DNA of 64,000 bases, taken from contig NZ_BBUZ01000032.1 of NCBI RefSeq assembly GCF_001417735.1, forward strand, positions 186,001 through 250,000, written 5' to 3'. Position numbers and translations under genes: made by a program. The notes under the pieces were generated by a model. The model made no database searches. It was not told the origin of the DNA and saw only the letters and a program-made list of their open reading frames with translations. Of the stretch, positions 63,211 to 64,000 are shown piece by piece; positions within the stretch are counted from its first letter, which is position 1, and each line of letters opens with the position of its first letter. The DNA is from Streptomyces sp. NBRC 110028. GTDB taxonomy: Bacteria > Actinomycetota > Actinomycetes > Streptomycetales > Streptomycetaceae.

Positions 63211-64000
63211 CTCTCGGCTCCGGATTCTCCAGATGGTCGCCGAGCACGGCACGGTGACCGCCGCGGCGCAGGCGTTGCACTACACGCCGTCCGCCGTCTC
63301 CTACCAACTGCGCCAGCTCGCCGCCGAGATCGGGACCGACCTGGTGGTGCAGCAGGGCCGCGGCATCCGGCTTACCAACGCGGCCCGCATCCTGCTGCGC
63401 CACGCGGAGCGCCTCCAGGAACAGTGGGAGCGGGCCCGGGCGGAGCTGGCCGCCGCCGGTACCGAGCCCACGGGGCAGATCACCCTGTGCGGGTTCTCCA
63501 CCGCGGCCAGCCGTCTGCTGCCGCCCGCCGCGGCCGACCTGCGCGACGCCCACCCCCACCTCACGGTGCGGATCATCGAGGCCGAACCCGACCGCTGCTT
63601 CGACCTGCTGCTCTCGGAGGAGGCCGACCTCGCGCTGCTCGTCGTGTCCGCCGATTCGCCGCCCATGACCGATCAGCGCTTCGACCAGCGGCCGCTGCTG
63701 GACGATCCGCTGGACCTGGTCGTCCCCCGGGACCATCCGCTGGCCCGGCAGCGGCGCGTCACGCTGGCCGACGCCGCGCGCGAGCCGTGGATCGTGGGCA
63801 ATCCGGGCACGACGTACCACCAGTTGGTACTGACGGCCTGCATGAGCGCGGGCTTCACACCCCATATCGCGCACCACGCGGACGAGTGGGCCACCGGAAC
63901 CGCCCTGGTCGCCCACGGCTTCGGCGTCATCCTCGTACCGCGCCTGGCGCCTCTGAACGAGGAGCCGCTGGTGGCGCGCATCCCGCTGCACGGCGAACCG
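63203..64000 (+). CDS. LysR-family transcriptional regulator, 3' end outside window
   Basis: 266 codons visible of a LysR-type regulator (usual length about 300). The winged helix is RLRILQMVAEHGTVTAAAQA, then TPSAVSYQLRQLAAEIGTDL. The effector domain has QITLCGFSTAASRLLPPAA, DLVVPRDHPLARQRRVTLAD and GTALVAHGFGVILVPRLAP. The ATG at 63203 lies inside a long inverted repeat. It is divergent from the broken MFS gene, which may have been its target. The last residues visible are PLHGEP. Confidence 0.88.
   Translation, partial: MIDSRLRILQMVAEHGTVTAAAQALHYTPSAVSYQLRQLAAEIGTDLVVQQGRGIRLTNAARILLRHAERLQEQWERARAELAAAGTEPTGQITLCGFSTAASRLLPPAAADLRDAHPHLTVRIIEAEPDRCFDLLLSEEADLALLVVSADSPPMTDQRFDQRPLLDDPLDLVVPRDHPLARQRRVTLADAAREPWIVGNPGTTYHQLVLTACMSAGFTPHIAHHADEWATGTALVAHGFGVILVPRLAPLNEEPLVARIPLHGEP

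Overview
The window is chromosomal DNA of very high G+C content from an actinobacterium, most likely Streptomyces. The evidence is strongly G/C-biased third codon positions, many GTG and TTG starts, GTGA/ATGA stop-start overlaps, an S. plicatus-type Endo H gene, and a Streptomyces-type short interspersed repeat. No rRNA, tRNA or CRISPR array was seen.

Layout. (1) 1-1105, minus: 4-hydroxybenzoate 3-monooxygenase (pobA), cut by the left edge. (2) 2.1-29.7 kb, plus: one long, nearly gap-free operon for a secreted polysaccharide built by a Wzx/Wzy-type route. It contains a polyprenyl-phosphate sugar-1-phosphate transferase, a GDP-mannose dehydrogenase (AlgD type), three glycosyltransferases, two Wzz-like proteins with degenerate kinase domains, an AsnB-like amidotransferase, a two-domain oxidoreductase, a heparinase/alginate-lyase-like protein, an exported beta-helix lipoprotein, a Wzy-like polymerase and a Wzx-like flippase. 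Its second half is a sugar-tailoring cassette (C-methyltransferase, cytidylyltransferase-like protein, PIG-L deacetylase, epimerase, DUF4910 protein, pyruvyltransferase, RmlC-like epimerase, PLP aminotransferase). A PAP2 phosphatase faces the operon end. (3) 30.3-32.6 kb: insertion-sequence scraps, a small membrane protein and an orphan formylglycine-generating enzyme. (4) 33.0-37.8 kb: a divergon of MHS transporter-dhaK-dhaL (minus) facing a DapA-family aldolase and a GntR/FCD regulator (plus), followed by a broken enoyl-CoA hydratase gene. (5) 38.7-48.7 kb: a six-gene minus operon (ABC importer, FAD/NAD(P)-binding protein, amidohydrolase), a LysR regulator, and a divergent gene fusing a cysteine-synthase-like enzyme to two CMD/AhpD-like domains. 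(6) 48.7-57.6 kb: a decaying zone of gene remnants (GntR, LysR, ABC ATPase, amidohydrolase, nuclease-like, TetR). Intact genes in it are a four-cysteine protein with a YeeE/YedE pair, Endo H and a sirtuin. (7) 57.7-62.1 kb: a betaine-demethylation operon (dgcA-gbcA-gbcB type), then a frameshifted MFS gene and a LysR gene cut by the right edge.

How it fits together. The polysaccharide operon holds initiation, assembly, chain-length, polymerisation, export and modification functions. A GDP-uronate donor, two possible polymer-modifying proteins and a CDP-sugar-like cassette suggest an unusual, possibly undescribed uronate-containing glycan. The downstream blocks look like independent nutrient-scavenging modules, separated by decayed DNA as expected in an accessory or chromosome-arm region.
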